Origin: Planctomycetaceae bacterium
GTDB taxonomy: Bacteria; Planctomycetota; Planctomycetia; Planctomycetales; Planctomycetaceae
Assembly (NCBI GenBank): GCA_041398825.1
Contig: JAWKTX010000011.1
Span: forward strand, 1 to 64,000
Length of the DNA: 64,000 nucleotides
Reading direction: 5' to 3'
Shown here: piece after piece, positions 8,251 to 17,095 of the stretch
Numbering within the stretch: the stretch's first letter is position 1
Layout of the letters: the number at the start of each line of letters is the position of its first letter
Notes under the pieces: model-generated
Told to the model about the DNA's origin: nothing
The model's input: the letters and a program-made list of their open reading frames with translations, nothing else
Databases searched by the model: none
Program-made: the position numbers and the translations under genes

Positions 8251-9093
8251 TCACGTGTCAATTGCAGGTGGCGATCCAACGGGAGATGTCGATGGTTTTG
8301 CGGGTGCTTCGGTCGGCGGAGGAACAGGCATTGGTTCGTCCGGGGCAAGGCGTCGAATGCGAATCCGTCTGAAATGAACCTCCGCTCCTTCACTCTGAAG
8401 TGCTATGGCTCCGTTCGAAGGCACTGCACCAGTTGTTTCCCCAGCCTTCTTTCCATTCACCTCAACACTCAAACGGCCGCCCATGCTCACAATTCTGCAG
8501 GTGTTCCAGGTATTCACGGGCCCCGCCAGGTCCGCATCGCTGGTGTTCGCACTTTTTGCATCTCCGCTCGGAAAAACGCTTCCAGCTTTGGGTTGATGAA
8601 ATTGAATCTGCATGGAAGTTGGCCAGATCCGCGGTTCATCCTGCAAGTAGACCAGCACGCCACTATTACCATTTGCGTCTGTGGGGAAACGCCATTCGAG
8701 CGTCAATTCGAAGTCAGAATATGTTTCGGTACTGTAAAGGAAGCCCTTGGGTTGCCCGGCACATACGAGCATCGGGTCTCCTGAGTTCTCAGTAACTCGC
8801 CACACTTCCTCCATGGTCGCCTTTGAATCGGCGCTGTAGCACTTCCAGTGCCTGCCCAGATCCGGCACGATCAATTCGGTGAAGCCAGCAGGATCAGTGG
8901 AAACAACCTTTTTCCTGCCCGGATCAGAAACGGATGGTTGAGGATCCTGATTCGCATCCGTCAAACTTCCGGCCTTTGGGGTGGCCCTGGGTGTTTCGTC
9001 GGCGTGTGTGGCTGAAAAAAACAGGCCGGTGACCATCAGCAATGCGAAAATGCCAATCCGATGCAAATGCCTGTTCGGACGGGACAGGTACAT
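8251..9093 (-). CDS. Exported DUF1080 (3-keto-disaccharide hydrolase-like) protein
   Basis: 280-aa exported protein with one DUF1080 domain, a concanavalin-like fold found in many planctomycete sugar-processing proteins. ATG at 9093 gives a signal peptide (IGIFALLMVTGLFFSATHA). The frame is open another 84 codons upstream, but that extension lacks recognised features. The mature part has a Ser/Pro/Asp linker, then GRHWKCYS, SDFELTLEWRF, SGVLVYLQDEPRIW, WNTCRIVSMGGRLSVEVNGK and VHFRRIRIRRL, which is the standard DUF1080 layout. The C-terminal tail is Pro-rich. Probably periplasmic or surface-exposed; the substrate is unknown. Confidence 0.85.
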   Translation of the reverse strand: MYLSRPNRHLHRIGIFALLMVTGLFFSATHADETPRATPKAGSLTDANQDPQPSVSDPGRKKVVSTDPAGFTELIVPDLGRHWKCYSADSKATMEEVWRVTENSGDPMLVCAGQPKGFLYSTETYSDFELTLEWRFPTDANGNSGVLVYLQDEPRIWPTSMQIQFHQPKAGSVFPSGDAKSANTSDADLAGPVNTWNTCRIVSMGGRLSVEVNGKKAGETTGAVPSNGAIALQSEGAEVHFRRIRIRRLAPDEPMPVPPPTEAPAKPSTSPVGSPPAIDT

Positions 9094-9610
9094 CCGCCCG
9101 GATCCCGAAACACCGCCTGCGGACAGGAGTTGAGATTCGACTTGTGGAATATCACCGAAGCGATCCGCTGATCCGGGGAACACTTCGCTGAAAGACAATT
9201 GGTGCATATTTCCCAACCGATTCAAAAGCTCGGCAGCTTCAATCCAAACGAATAATTCGGACCTCCGCGACCGCGGCACCACGGGCGACTGTCCTGGCAG
9301 AACACTAGACATTCCAGGGGCGGCAATGTCAATCGACGATGTCATTTCACGACGAACTTCCGGTTGAGGTGAGCATTCGCCTCGAATGGGTAATCTCAGG
9401 CATCCACGGCAGAATTCGCCGCATCCCGGTCGCTATTCTGGCCGATTTCCATGATCACATCTCCAGGACCTTCATCGGGATAGGCGCTGGCAGGGAACTC
9501 TGCTAATTTTCCGCGGGTCAACCGTCGAACGGATTTAATGGTCGATCTGTAATCTTGCGACGCCAATTTTCTGGTCAGCAATTTTCAAGCTCAACGGCAT
9601 GGAGGCCGCG
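9094..9610. other. Intergenic region between divergent DUF1080 gene and rimI
   Basis: These 517 bases hold no gene I can support. The DUF1080 reading frame is open to 9345 without recognisable domains. A 61-codon minus-strand frame (9396-9581, TTG start) has plausible codon use but no family resemblance, and it would lie in the promoter region of rimI. No promoter motif could be fixed. Confidence 0.4.
9601..9605 (+). promoter_or_regulatory. Ribosome binding site deciding rimI start
   Basis: GGAGG at 9601-9605 is followed by CCGCG and ATG at 9611. This favours that start over the in-frame ATG at 9599, whose codon runs into the site. Confidence 0.75.
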
Positions 9611-10174
9611 ATGGGATTGAAGCGAACAAATCAGTCTGTACCTGCAGAAACAACCGTCCCAGTTCCCGATGCGTCGCGAACGCAGATTCGCTGGCTCATT
9701 CGCCGCGATATGGACGAAGTGCTGGATATCGAACGCAAGAGCTTTCAGTTCGCATGGAACGAAGAAGAATTTCTCTGCTGCCTTCGTCAACGCAACTGCA
9801 TCGGCACTGTCGCTGAGCTCGACCATAAAATCGTCGGGTTCATGATCTACGAGCTGCACAAGTCCATGCTCAGAATTCTGAACTTCGCCGTGTCGCCTGA
9901 ATTTCGCCGCCAGGGAATCGGCTACCAGATGGTTCAGAGACTGATCGACAAATTATCGCAACAGCGTCGCCGCGAAATTGTGCTGGAAGTCCGCGAAACG
10001 AATGTTCCCGCACAGCTGTTTTTCCAAAAGGGCGGGTTCCGAGCGGTCACCGTTTTGAGAAATCACTACGACGATACGCTGGAAGATGCCTACTACATGC
10101 GTTACTGCCTGACAGATGAGGCGACAATTCCGTTCGCACCGCACAATCGGATCTCCGAATACGACGCGGCTTAG
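9611..10174 (+). CDS. rimI: Ribosomal protein S18 alanine N-acetyltransferase RimI
   Basis: 187-aa GNAT-family acetyltransferase; by homology it acetylates the N-terminal alanine of ribosomal protein S18. Visible motifs: VLDIERKSFQFAWNEEEF at the N side, ILNFAVSPEFRRQGIG (acetyl-CoA pyrophosphate loop R/Q-x-x-G-x-G/A), LEVRETNVPAQLFFQKGGF, and the closing YYMRY. About 25 residues precede the domain, slightly longer than E. coli RimI (148 aa), and the C-terminal tail is also longer. The gene stands alone and is followed by repeat copy C and a strong terminator. Confidence 0.88.
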   Translation: MGLKRTNQSVPAETTVPVPDASRTQIRWLIRRDMDEVLDIERKSFQFAWNEEEFLCCLRQRNCIGTVAELDHKIVGFMIYELHKSMLRILNFAVSPEFRRQGIGYQMVQRLIDKLSQQRRREIVLEVRETNVPAQLFFQKGGFRAVTVLRNHYDDTLEDAYYMRYCLTDEATIPFAPHNRISEYDAA

Positions 10175-10270
10175 CGAACTGTTCAAGAACGGGACTGGCT
10201 CGAACAGGAGACGTGGCAACACGATAGTCTACAACCGTCCTGCGTGTCCGGATTTTTGAACGGACAGTTA
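10174..10270 (-). repeat. Dispersed ~100-nt palindromic repeat, copy C (reverse orientation)
   Basis: Read on the minus strand it begins AACTGTCCGTTCAAAAATCC and contains TATCGTGTT, GTCTCCTG and TTCGAGCCAGTCCCGTT, as in copies A and B. The outer stem pairs GTTCAA with TTGAAC, the third variant of the covarying pair. An inner stem pairs GCAGGA with TCCTGT, one a G-U wobble. Its distal end overlaps the last base of the rimI stop codon. Confidence 0.85.
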
Positions 10271-10296
10271 GCGTTCCCCAAATACAGTGCAACATG

Positions 10297-10328
10297 ATGG
10301 CGATACCCTCCCGGGTGTCGCCATTTTT
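10297..10328 (+). terminator. Rho-independent terminator after rimI
   Basis: A 12-bp stem (ATGGCGATACCC at 10297-10308 with GGGTGTCGCCAT at 10313-10324, one G-U), a 4-nt loop and a run of five T. It lies 122 bp beyond the rimI stop and faces the convergent DUF1549/1553 gene. Confidence 0.85.
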
Positions 10329-10417
10329 GTTGGAACTCAGATGGATTTGTTGGATCCCAGACGGCAGCCTCTCAGGAACTGCGGTCATCCAAACATCATT
10401 CCTGATTTCATCGGCCG

Positions 10418-13400
10418 CTATTTGCTGACAACCTCGTCGAGATTCAACAAGGTGTTGGCCACCATTGTCATCGCGGCCACGTCTTCCAGCGCAAATGAAT
10501 CTGAAGGCGGGACTTCGCCGACGGATATCAGTTTTCTTGCAGCGTCCGTGTCTGCCGCATATTCCATGCGATAAAGCTGAAAGTCTTCAGTGAGCTGATC
10601 AAGCTCACCGTCAAGGGGATGCCTCAGAAGGACGTTGCGAGCCATCCACTGAATTTTGCTCCGTATCGTATCCGCAGGTTGGTTAAGTGTTTGTTCTGCA
10701 AGGACTCGCGCTGCCTCCACATACTGTGGATCATTCATCAGCAGCAGGGCCTGCATGGGGCTGTTGGTTCTTTCACGACGCACAGTACAACTTTCGCGGG
10801 ATGGCGCATCGAAGGTGCTCATTTGCGGAGGTGGTGCGGTTCGTTTGAAGAAGGTGTAAATTGTTCGACGATGGACTTTGTCGGCACCGGTATCCTTCTT
10901 GAAACGAACCGTGTTTGAACCCGAATAGCCGACCGCAAACCAGAGGCCATCCGGTTGGGGTGGCTTGACAGCCGGTCCGCCGATTTGCTCATGAAGCAAA
11001 CCGCTGACAAACAGAGCCTGATCACGGAGCATTTCTGCGTCAAGACGATAACGCGGACCTCGAGAGAACAGTCGGTTTGACGGGTCGCGCTCGAGCTTAA
11101 GGAGCGTAATCTGTGAACTCTGTCGATAGGTGCCGGATGTCACAATCAGGCGGACTAAGTGTTTCACATCCCACCCATGCGACGCACCGCTCAGTTGAGG
11201 CCGCATGAACTCTGAGCTGAGCCAGTCGAGCAGCTGCGGATGGCTGGGAGGTTCGCCCTGGGAACCAAAATCTTCACTGGTCTTGACGATTCCGGTCCCA
11301 AAGAACTGCTGCCAGAATCTGTTGACGGTGACGCGTGACGTTAGTGGATGATTTGGAGCAACCAACCATCTGGCCAAACCCAGGCGATTGTTTGCTTCCC
11401 CTTCAGGAAATGGAGGCAGGACGGATGGCACACCTCGCTCAACCTGCTCGCGAGGCTGATCATATTCGCCGCGATTCAGAATGAAGGCTGGCTTCGGCTG
11501 TGCGAGTTCCCGGTAGACCAGTGTTGTTGCCGCGGCTTTCTGTACGGCGTCCATTCGTGCCTGTGCATCAGCCTGCTTTTGGGCCAGTGCCGCGATGGCT
11601 TCACGTGTTGGACCATAGGCGTTTTCGATGAAGTATTCTTTGAGAGAAGTTGACTGCTGATTGGTTCTGTCGCTTGCTGGCAACGATAAGACGGTTTGCA
11701 GATTCTGCGGCAGCGATTTTCCTCCGAACTTCTTTTGGTCTTCCTGCCACAGGGCAAAAGAATCGTAGAGCGGTTGCTGCGACGACTTGCTGACAATTCC
11801 CGCCCTGTCCCAGTAAACGGTCCCATCGAACTGCGTGAATGCCCAGCCATTGACTTCTGAATTCTCGGCCAGTCCGACTTTGCTTACCGGGATCTCAAGG
11901 CGGACCCATTCCCCCGTTCCTGGCAAGTCACCCATTCGCATACGACTGGGTGACTGGTCGTTGCCCCAGTCGATACTGTTGCTGCCCCAGTAAGCTCGAT
12001 GATTCCACGAACCGTCATTCCACTGGAGCATGATTTCTTTGGGCGGATTTGCGGGGTCCAGGTAGACATAGCAAAAAAACAAGTCACCGCTCGATATCCG
12101 CAGGGGGGTCTTTGCCCCGTCAAAGAAATGCTGGCTCAGGCCCGTCGCTGTTCTCTTGCTGGAGGTCTCGCCGCTGAAAACCGGGAGTGGCTTCTTCACG
12201 AACTCCCACGGAGTATTCCCCTGCGCGTTGGCACCCTCCGGAACGGAGTCTTCAATCCAGACAAATTCCGTGGGTTCTGCCAGAGTAGGGGGTGTAGGAT
12301 TTTCGGGTTCGGTGTATTGGACCGATGTCACGATCTCACGCACCTGTTGGCGAAGATCAGCAACTTGCTCCTGAAGCTGAGCAATCTCCGATTTCTGCGC
12401 GTCTGTCAGGACATTGATGACAGGTGCGTGGTCTTTTCGATTTCCATCCAGGGGATTTCCATCGATGCTGTTGAAATATGCATAGAGCGAATAGAAATCT
12501 TTCGATGTGATTGGATCGAACTTGTGATTGTGGCACCGACAGCAATCCATGGTGAGTCCCATGAATACGGTGCCTGTTGCCAGAACACGTTCGACTGTGT
12601 TCCGCATTTCGACTTCTTCGGCAATTGAACCCCCTTCGCTTGTCGTGACGTGACACCGGTTGAATCCGGTAGCGATGAGTTGATCGTCCGTTGGATTTGG
12701 CAGCAGGTCTCCAGCGAGCTGTTCCACGACAAACTGATCAAATGGCTGGTTCGTGTTGAACGCCCTGATCACCCAGTCACGGTAGGCCCACATCTCTCGG
12801 TAGTTGTCCAGATGCAGTCCATGTGTATCACCATACCGCGCCGCGTCGAGCCAGAAGCGGGCCATGTGTTCGCCGTAGCGGGGTGAAGCCAGCAGACGGT
12901 CAACAACTTTTTCGTACGCGTTGACAGAGCCATCTGCCAGAAAGGCATCGACTTCCGCCACTGAAGGGGGAAGCCCTGTCAGATCAAAGGTGACTCGCCG
13001 AATCAGAGAGACCCGATCCGCCTGCGCATTTTGTCGCAGACCAACGGTGTCAAGTTTTGCTTTCACAAAGCGGTCGATGTCGTTGAATGCGTCGTTTCCG
13101 GCAATCGTTGGCGGTTCATGCCTGACAACCGGTTCAAACGCCCAGTGCTGTCCCCAGGGCGCCCCCTGCTGAATCCATGTGGTGAGCAATTGTATTTCAG
13201 CGGGTGTCAGCGATTTTCCGGAGTCGACGGGAGGCATGATTAAATCCGCGTCGTCAGAATTGATGCGAGCCAGCAGCTCGCTGTTCTTCGCGTCTCCCGC
13301 AATGATTGCGGCATGGCTGCCGTCGCGATCTGCCTTTGCCGATGATTCATCATCGAGTCGAAGTTCTGCCTTCCTCTCGTGTTCATCAGGTCCGTGACAC

Positions 13401-13564
13401 CGAAAGCATTTGTCCGACAGGATCGGGCGAATCTGTGTCGCGAACGATATTTCATCAGCAGACAGATCGCTGAACGGAAAAGAACCAGTGCTCACCGACA
13501 GAATCACGGCAAATACAATCAGGGTCAGCCGTGACGGCTGGAAATGGACAATGTCGAATTTCAT
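10418..13564 (-). CDS. Exported cytochrome-type DUF1549/DUF1553 protein (PSCyt1-PSCyt2-PSD1)
   Basis: 1048-aa planctomycete-specific secreted protein. After a signal peptide (LIVFAVILSVSTGSFPF) comes a PSCyt1 c-type haem-like domain with CFRCHGPDE and the MPPVDSGKSLT region. Next is DUF1549 (FVKAKLDTVGL, RVTFDLTGLPPS, MDCCRCHNHKFDPI, a second CxxCH), a central region of about 250 residues with a lectin-like look (HRAYWGSNSIDWG), and C-terminal DUF1553 (NHPLTSRVTVNRFWQQFFG, EDFGSQGEPPSHPQLLDWL, SPMQALLLMNDPQYVEAAR). ATG at 13564 is chosen for the signal peptide. It lies downstream of the haem dehydrogenase-like gene on the same strand. The role in polysaccharide or sugar-acid breakdown is inferred from family context only. 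Confidence 0.9.
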   Translation of the reverse strand: MKFDIVHFQPSRLTLIVFAVILSVSTGSFPFSDLSADEISFATQIRPILSDKCFRCHGPDEHERKAELRLDDESSAKADRDGSHAAIIAGDAKNSELLARINSDDADLIMPPVDSGKSLTPAEIQLLTTWIQQGAPWGQHWAFEPVVRHEPPTIAGNDAFNDIDRFVKAKLDTVGLRQNAQADRVSLIRRVTFDLTGLPPSVAEVDAFLADGSVNAYEKVVDRLLASPRYGEHMARFWLDAARYGDTHGLHLDNYREMWAYRDWVIRAFNTNQPFDQFVVEQLAGDLLPNPTDDQLIATGFNRCHVTTSEGGSIAEEVEMRNTVERVLATGTVFMGLTMDCCRCHNHKFDPITSKDFYSLYAYFNSIDGNPLDGNRKDHAPVINVLTDAQKSEIAQLQEQVADLRQQVREIVTSVQYTEPENPTPPTLAEPTEFVWIEDSVPEGANAQGNTPWEFVKKPLPVFSGETSSKRTATGLSQHFFDGAKTPLRISSGDLFFCYVYLDPANPPKEIMLQWNDGSWNHRAYWGSNSIDWGNDQSPSRMRMGDLPGTGEWVRLEIPVSKVGLAENSEVNGWAFTQFDGTVYWDRAGIVSKSSQQPLYDSFALWQEDQKKFGGKSLPQNLQTVLSLPASDRTNQQSTSLKEYFIENAYGPTREAIAALAQKQADAQARMDAVQKAAATTLVYRELAQPKPAFILNRGEYDQPREQVERGVPSVLPPFPEGEANNRLGLARWLVAPNHPLTSRVTVNRFWQQFFGTGIVKTSEDFGSQGEPPSHPQLLDWLSSEFMRPQLSGASHGWDVKHLVRLIVTSGTYRQSSQITLLKLERDPSNRLFSRGPRYRLDAEMLRDQALFVSGLLHEQIGGPAVKPPQPDGLWFAVGYSGSNTVRFKKDTGADKVHRRTIYTFFKRTAPPPQMSTFDAPSRESCTVRRERTNSPMQALLLMNDPQYVEAARVLAEQTLNQPADTIRSKIQWMARNVLLRHPLDGELDQLTEDFQLYRMEYAADTDAARKLISVGEVPPSDSFALEDVAAMTMVANTLLNLDEVVSK

Positions 13565-13658
13565 CTTTAGTCTCGTGCGGTCTGAATGCTGCGTCTTTCG
13601 ACTTGCCGTGGTCAGGCTCGATTGAAAAACCGGGTGGCTGAGTTCATTGGCCCGCAAC

Positions 13659-13676
13659 CCGGGCATCGAAGCCCGG
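13659..13676. repeat. Short GC-rich hairpin between two large minus-strand genes
   Basis: A perfect 6-bp stem (CCGGGC at 13659-13664, GCCCGG at 13671-13676) with loop ATCGAA. It lies in the 141-bp gap between the haem dehydrogenase-like gene and the DUF1549/1553 gene. There is no T-run, so it may be a processing or pause site rather than a terminator. Confidence 0.45.
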
Positions 13677-13705
13677 CAAACGAACCTGACACTGATACTG
13701 CCCGT

Positions 13706-16700
13706 TTACTTGAACATTGCGTCTTTCTGATCGCCTCGACTTAACAGATAGGCCAGCAGATCGAGAACTTCATCCTGGTTCAGGGTCTTGAGCAGATCCT
13801 GAGGCATGATCGAAACCGTTGCGGGCAGAATCTCTTCGATCGATGCCTTCGGTATATCAGCAATCTTTGTACTGTCCTCCGGATCAGTCAACACGCTGAT
13901 CTGCTTTTCGTTCTCCGAAACGATTCGACCGGTGATAATCTTTCCTTCGTCCGTGACGACTGTACTTGCTTTGTACTGGTCGCTGATGATCTTGCTGGGT
14001 TCGATGATGGCTTCGGTCAGTGCATCGACACTAAAGCGACCAGCCAGCTGAGTCAGGTCCGGGCCCGTTGCACCTCCATCGCCAGCAAATCGGTGGCAAA
14101 GAATACAACGCGCGGCAGCAAACATTTTCTGACCGTTGTCGTAGTTTCGGTTCTTCAGGCCATCCTTTGCCAGATCGCGGACTTCCTGCAGAGTCCATGC
14201 CTTTCCGGGACCGACTGGCTGTGGCAGTTGGGCCACTTTGTAGGGCGAACGAGCTCCCGCACGTTCCACCAGAATGCGATCATCAAACGGAGTGATATCC
14301 CAGGCTTCCTGCTCGATGTTCTGCAGAAACTTCTTGAAGCTGTTGCCGCCGGACCACTGTTGAGCTCGCCCGAACCAGCGGAAGTAATCGGCTCGCAATT
14401 CCGGCGTCCATCCAGCTTTCGCAACTCGAAGACAGAACGCATACCACATCTGCTGCTTGTCCGGCTGATTGTCGATCATCGCTTTGATCGCACTGCCGTA
14501 ACCACGATTACGAGTCAGCAGTTCGCCCATATCGATGTCTTCCCGCTGCGGCGGAGCGTTCATCAGATCGATCGTTTTGGCTACGACCGTCGGCGAATCC
14601 AGGTAGACAAGCATCTGGCAGAGTTCGCGATTCAGACGCCAGTCATTTGAGGGAAAGGCGTTTTCAAACAGACTTCGCCATTCCGATTTCTCTGCATCGG
14701 ACGGCTCGCCCAGTCGAATGAACGTCAGCGACAGAGCGCGGAGATAATCCAGTTTTCGCTGAGTATCCTGCTGATCAAACGAAACCGTCCTGAGTAGCTC
14801 CAACGCTGGTCCCCGAACAGCCGACGCATCGAGACTGTTGCGTCCGACGCCTCTCACGACCGAGAGAGTCAGTCCGATTCGATGAATCGCCGGCATCGAC
14901 TGTTCAGTGACTGCTTTCAGCATCGCTTCACCCGCAGATGGATTGTATGTGACGCCACGAAGTGCGTTCTTCATCATGGAATCGGCTTCAACCTCTTCGC
15001 CGTCCGGCAACCACGCCGATGCTTTGTAGTCGATCATCTTTTGTACAAACTGCGAGAAGTCGGTATCCAATCCATGAAACTCTTCGAGGAATCTTCGAGC
15101 GGCTCGCTGATCGTGGCCCGGTTGATTCTGTATCTGTGCGGGAGCCGTTGATTCGCTACCAGCGTACGTCACTCGATAAAGTTCCGACTGTGTCCCGCGT
15201 CCGCCAACGGTGAAATACAACGCCCCGTCCGGACCGGCAGCGCAGTCGGTCAGCGGCAGCGCGTTTCTGGCGACGAATTCTTCTTTGACGGCTTTGTAGC
15301 TGCTTTGATGGGGTTCCGTGTGAATGGCGTACATCGTGCCGAAGGTCCAGTCGCAGATGTAGAACGCCTTCTGGTATTTGGCCGGGAACTTCAGCGGAGC
15401 GAACACGAATTCCCCTTTGCTGCCGAACGCTGTTGCCGAAACAGTGGCGCGAGCATTCTTCGCGATCGGTGAGTCGGCCTTCAGGGGAGGGCCATAACCA
15501 AAGTCCGCACCAACCGGAGATCCCGGGCCGATGTCGACCATCGCCGGAAGGCTGTCTATGTAGTATTCCGGCCACTTGCCTGTTCCGCTGCGCCAGCCGA
15601 ATTCGCTTCCGCTGGTGGCATGGACAACACGAGTCGGTCGGTACCACGGCGTGCCGACATCCCATTCCATGTCGGCGTCGTACGCAAACAATTCGCCGTC
15701 CGCGTTGAATGCCATGTCGTACGGATTGCGGTAGCCAATGCTCCAGATGTCCCATGTTTTGCCGTCCGGGTCGGTGCTGGCGATCCAGCCGCCCGGCGCC
15801 ATGACTCCGCGAGCGTGACCGTTGGCATCCCACATTCTGGGCAACAAAAGATCTTCACCCCAGTTGGTCGGAATGCGACTGCTGTAGCTTTCGTTTTCAA
15901 GTTCCTCGCCCGCATTGAAAGGCGGTTGCGTATGGTTTCCGGCGATGACGAAGATGCGTTTTCCATCGGGAGATAGTCGGATCGAATGCGGACCGTGCTC
16001 GCCACCGCCTCGAAACTCCTTTAGCTTCACGCATTCATCAAATTGATCGTCGCCGTCGGTATCGCGAGCCCGATACAGGCCACTACCTGGTCCGCCATTG
16101 CAGCAGAAATACAGCGAATCAAACGCCCACAGCATGCCCTGAGCACCGCTGGGCTTGAACTCGCACTTTGAAAAGTCCAGACGTTCGACGATGGTTTCAC
16201 CGCTGCCATCGACGGCGGGCAGCGTGATTCGGCAAATCCCTTTGTCGCCCTGATCACTGGCCAGAAGGCGACCATTATTGTCGAATGCAATGCAGACCCA
16301 CGAACCAAGCTCGTCCTTCGGAACCGTGAACAGTTTGTCGACGACAAATCCGGGCGGCACTTCGAACGTTCCATTTGGTACACGAGTGCCTTCTCCGACG
16401 CTGTTGAAAACGGATCCCCATGGACCGTCACCGTACGTTGCCCGCAGTGATGCCTTTCTCCCGCCGACTTCGTCCTTCGATTCCGCCATCCAGTCTGCAT
16501 TTGTCACAACAGACAACAGCTCTCCGGACTGATCCTGAATCACAAGTTTCAGAACAAATGCGGCGACGCCCCCCTGGTTGCTCACGTTTGCTGTGATTGT
16601 GTTCTCGCCGTTCTGAAGCAATGGAGCCACATTGGCTGACATTGGCTGCTGCCACTCACTGCTGGTGGCAACCTGTTTGCCATTAATGAACACCGTACCG

Positions 16701-16993
16701 ACATTGTCGCACGATGCGATCAAACGGGCCGCCCGAATCTCACCGACGACGAACGTCGTTTTCAACACGTAGCTTTGGTTATTGTCTTCCCCCCAAATCC
16801 AGGCCGGGACCGGCCCCTTCGAAAACTCACCATCAGAGATCAAAGACGCGGTTGGCTTTTCCGGCACCGCCCCCCGTTCCAGGGAAGGTTGTCGTTCGAC
16901 GGATTGTTTCCGCGGCTGCTGGGCAAGGGCGTTTCCACAGGAAAACAGGAGCATTGCAGAACATGCGATAAGCGGGATCTGAGACATATTCAT
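13706..16993 (-). CDS. Exported PVC-type haem-binding dehydrogenase-like protein
   Basis: 1095-aa secreted protein. Signal peptide MNMSQIPLIACSAMLLFSCGNALA; then a galactose-binding-like beta domain (about 60-190: AWIWGEDNNQSYVLKTTF, GTVFINGKQV), a sorbosone/glucose dehydrogenase-like six-bladed propeller (about 205-620, with DQGDKGICRITLP, HGPHSIRLSPDGKRIFV, WDIWSIGYRNPYDMAF and DCAAGPDGALYFT), a helical repeat region (about 640-900), and a C-terminal cytochrome c domain with CILCHRF and GPDLTQLAGRF. This is the 'membrane-bound dehydrogenase plus haem-binding CxxCH domain' architecture of PVC bacteria, probably oxidising a sugar or aldose in the periplasm. It is second in a three-gene minus-strand run. 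Confidence 0.9.
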   Translation of the reverse strand: MNMSQIPLIACSAMLLFSCGNALAQQPRKQSVERQPSLERGAVPEKPTASLISDGEFSKGPVPAWIWGEDNNQSYVLKTTFVVGEIRAARLIASCDNVGTVFINGKQVATSSEWQQPMSANVAPLLQNGENTITANVSNQGGVAAFVLKLVIQDQSGELLSVVTNADWMAESKDEVGGRKASLRATYGDGPWGSVFNSVGEGTRVPNGTFEVPPGFVVDKLFTVPKDELGSWVCIAFDNNGRLLASDQGDKGICRITLPAVDGSGETIVERLDFSKCEFKPSGAQGMLWAFDSLYFCCNGGPGSGLYRARDTDGDDQFDECVKLKEFRGGGEHGPHSIRLSPDGKRIFVIAGNHTQPPFNAGEELENESYSSRIPTNWGEDLLLPRMWDANGHARGVMAPGGWIASTDPDGKTWDIWSIGYRNPYDMAFNADGELFAYDADMEWDVGTPWYRPTRVVHATSGSEFGWRSGTGKWPEYYIDSLPAMVDIGPGSPVGADFGYGPPLKADSPIAKNARATVSATAFGSKGEFVFAPLKFPAKYQKAFYICDWTFGTMYAIHTEPHQSSYKAVKEEFVARNALPLTDCAAGPDGALYFTVGGRGTQSELYRVTYAGSESTAPAQIQNQPGHDQRAARRFLEEFHGLDTDFSQFVQKMIDYKASAWLPDGEEVEADSMMKNALRGVTYNPSAGEAMLKAVTEQSMPAIHRIGLTLSVVRGVGRNSLDASAVRGPALELLRTVSFDQQDTQRKLDYLRALSLTFIRLGEPSDAEKSEWRSLFENAFPSNDWRLNRELCQMLVYLDSPTVVAKTIDLMNAPPQREDIDMGELLTRNRGYGSAIKAMIDNQPDKQQMWYAFCLRVAKAGWTPELRADYFRWFGRAQQWSGGNSFKKFLQNIEQEAWDITPFDDRILVERAGARSPYKVAQLPQPVGPGKAWTLQEVRDLAKDGLKNRNYDNGQKMFAAARCILCHRFAGDGGATGPDLTQLAGRFSVDALTEAIIEPSKIISDQYKASTVVTDEGKIITGRIVSENEKQISVLTDPEDSTKIADIPKASIEEILPATVSIMPQDLLKTLNQDEVLDLLAYLLSRGDQKDAMFK

Positions 16994-17095
16994 GGAATGG
17001 AACCATCGGTGAGTTAGTCGTGGGGATACAAAGGCAGGGTACGCATTATTTCACAAAGTGGCGGTGGAATGGAAACGAAAACCATCCCTCGCGCT

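Noticed and set aside
9396..9581. 61-aa minus-strand gene upstream of rimI
   Set aside because: TTG start, no homology recognised, and it would occupy the rimI promoter.
13610..13640. Half-copy of the repeat (TTGAAAAACCGGG)
   Set aside because: Similarity is limited to one arm of about 17 bases with no partner arm, so it may be chance.
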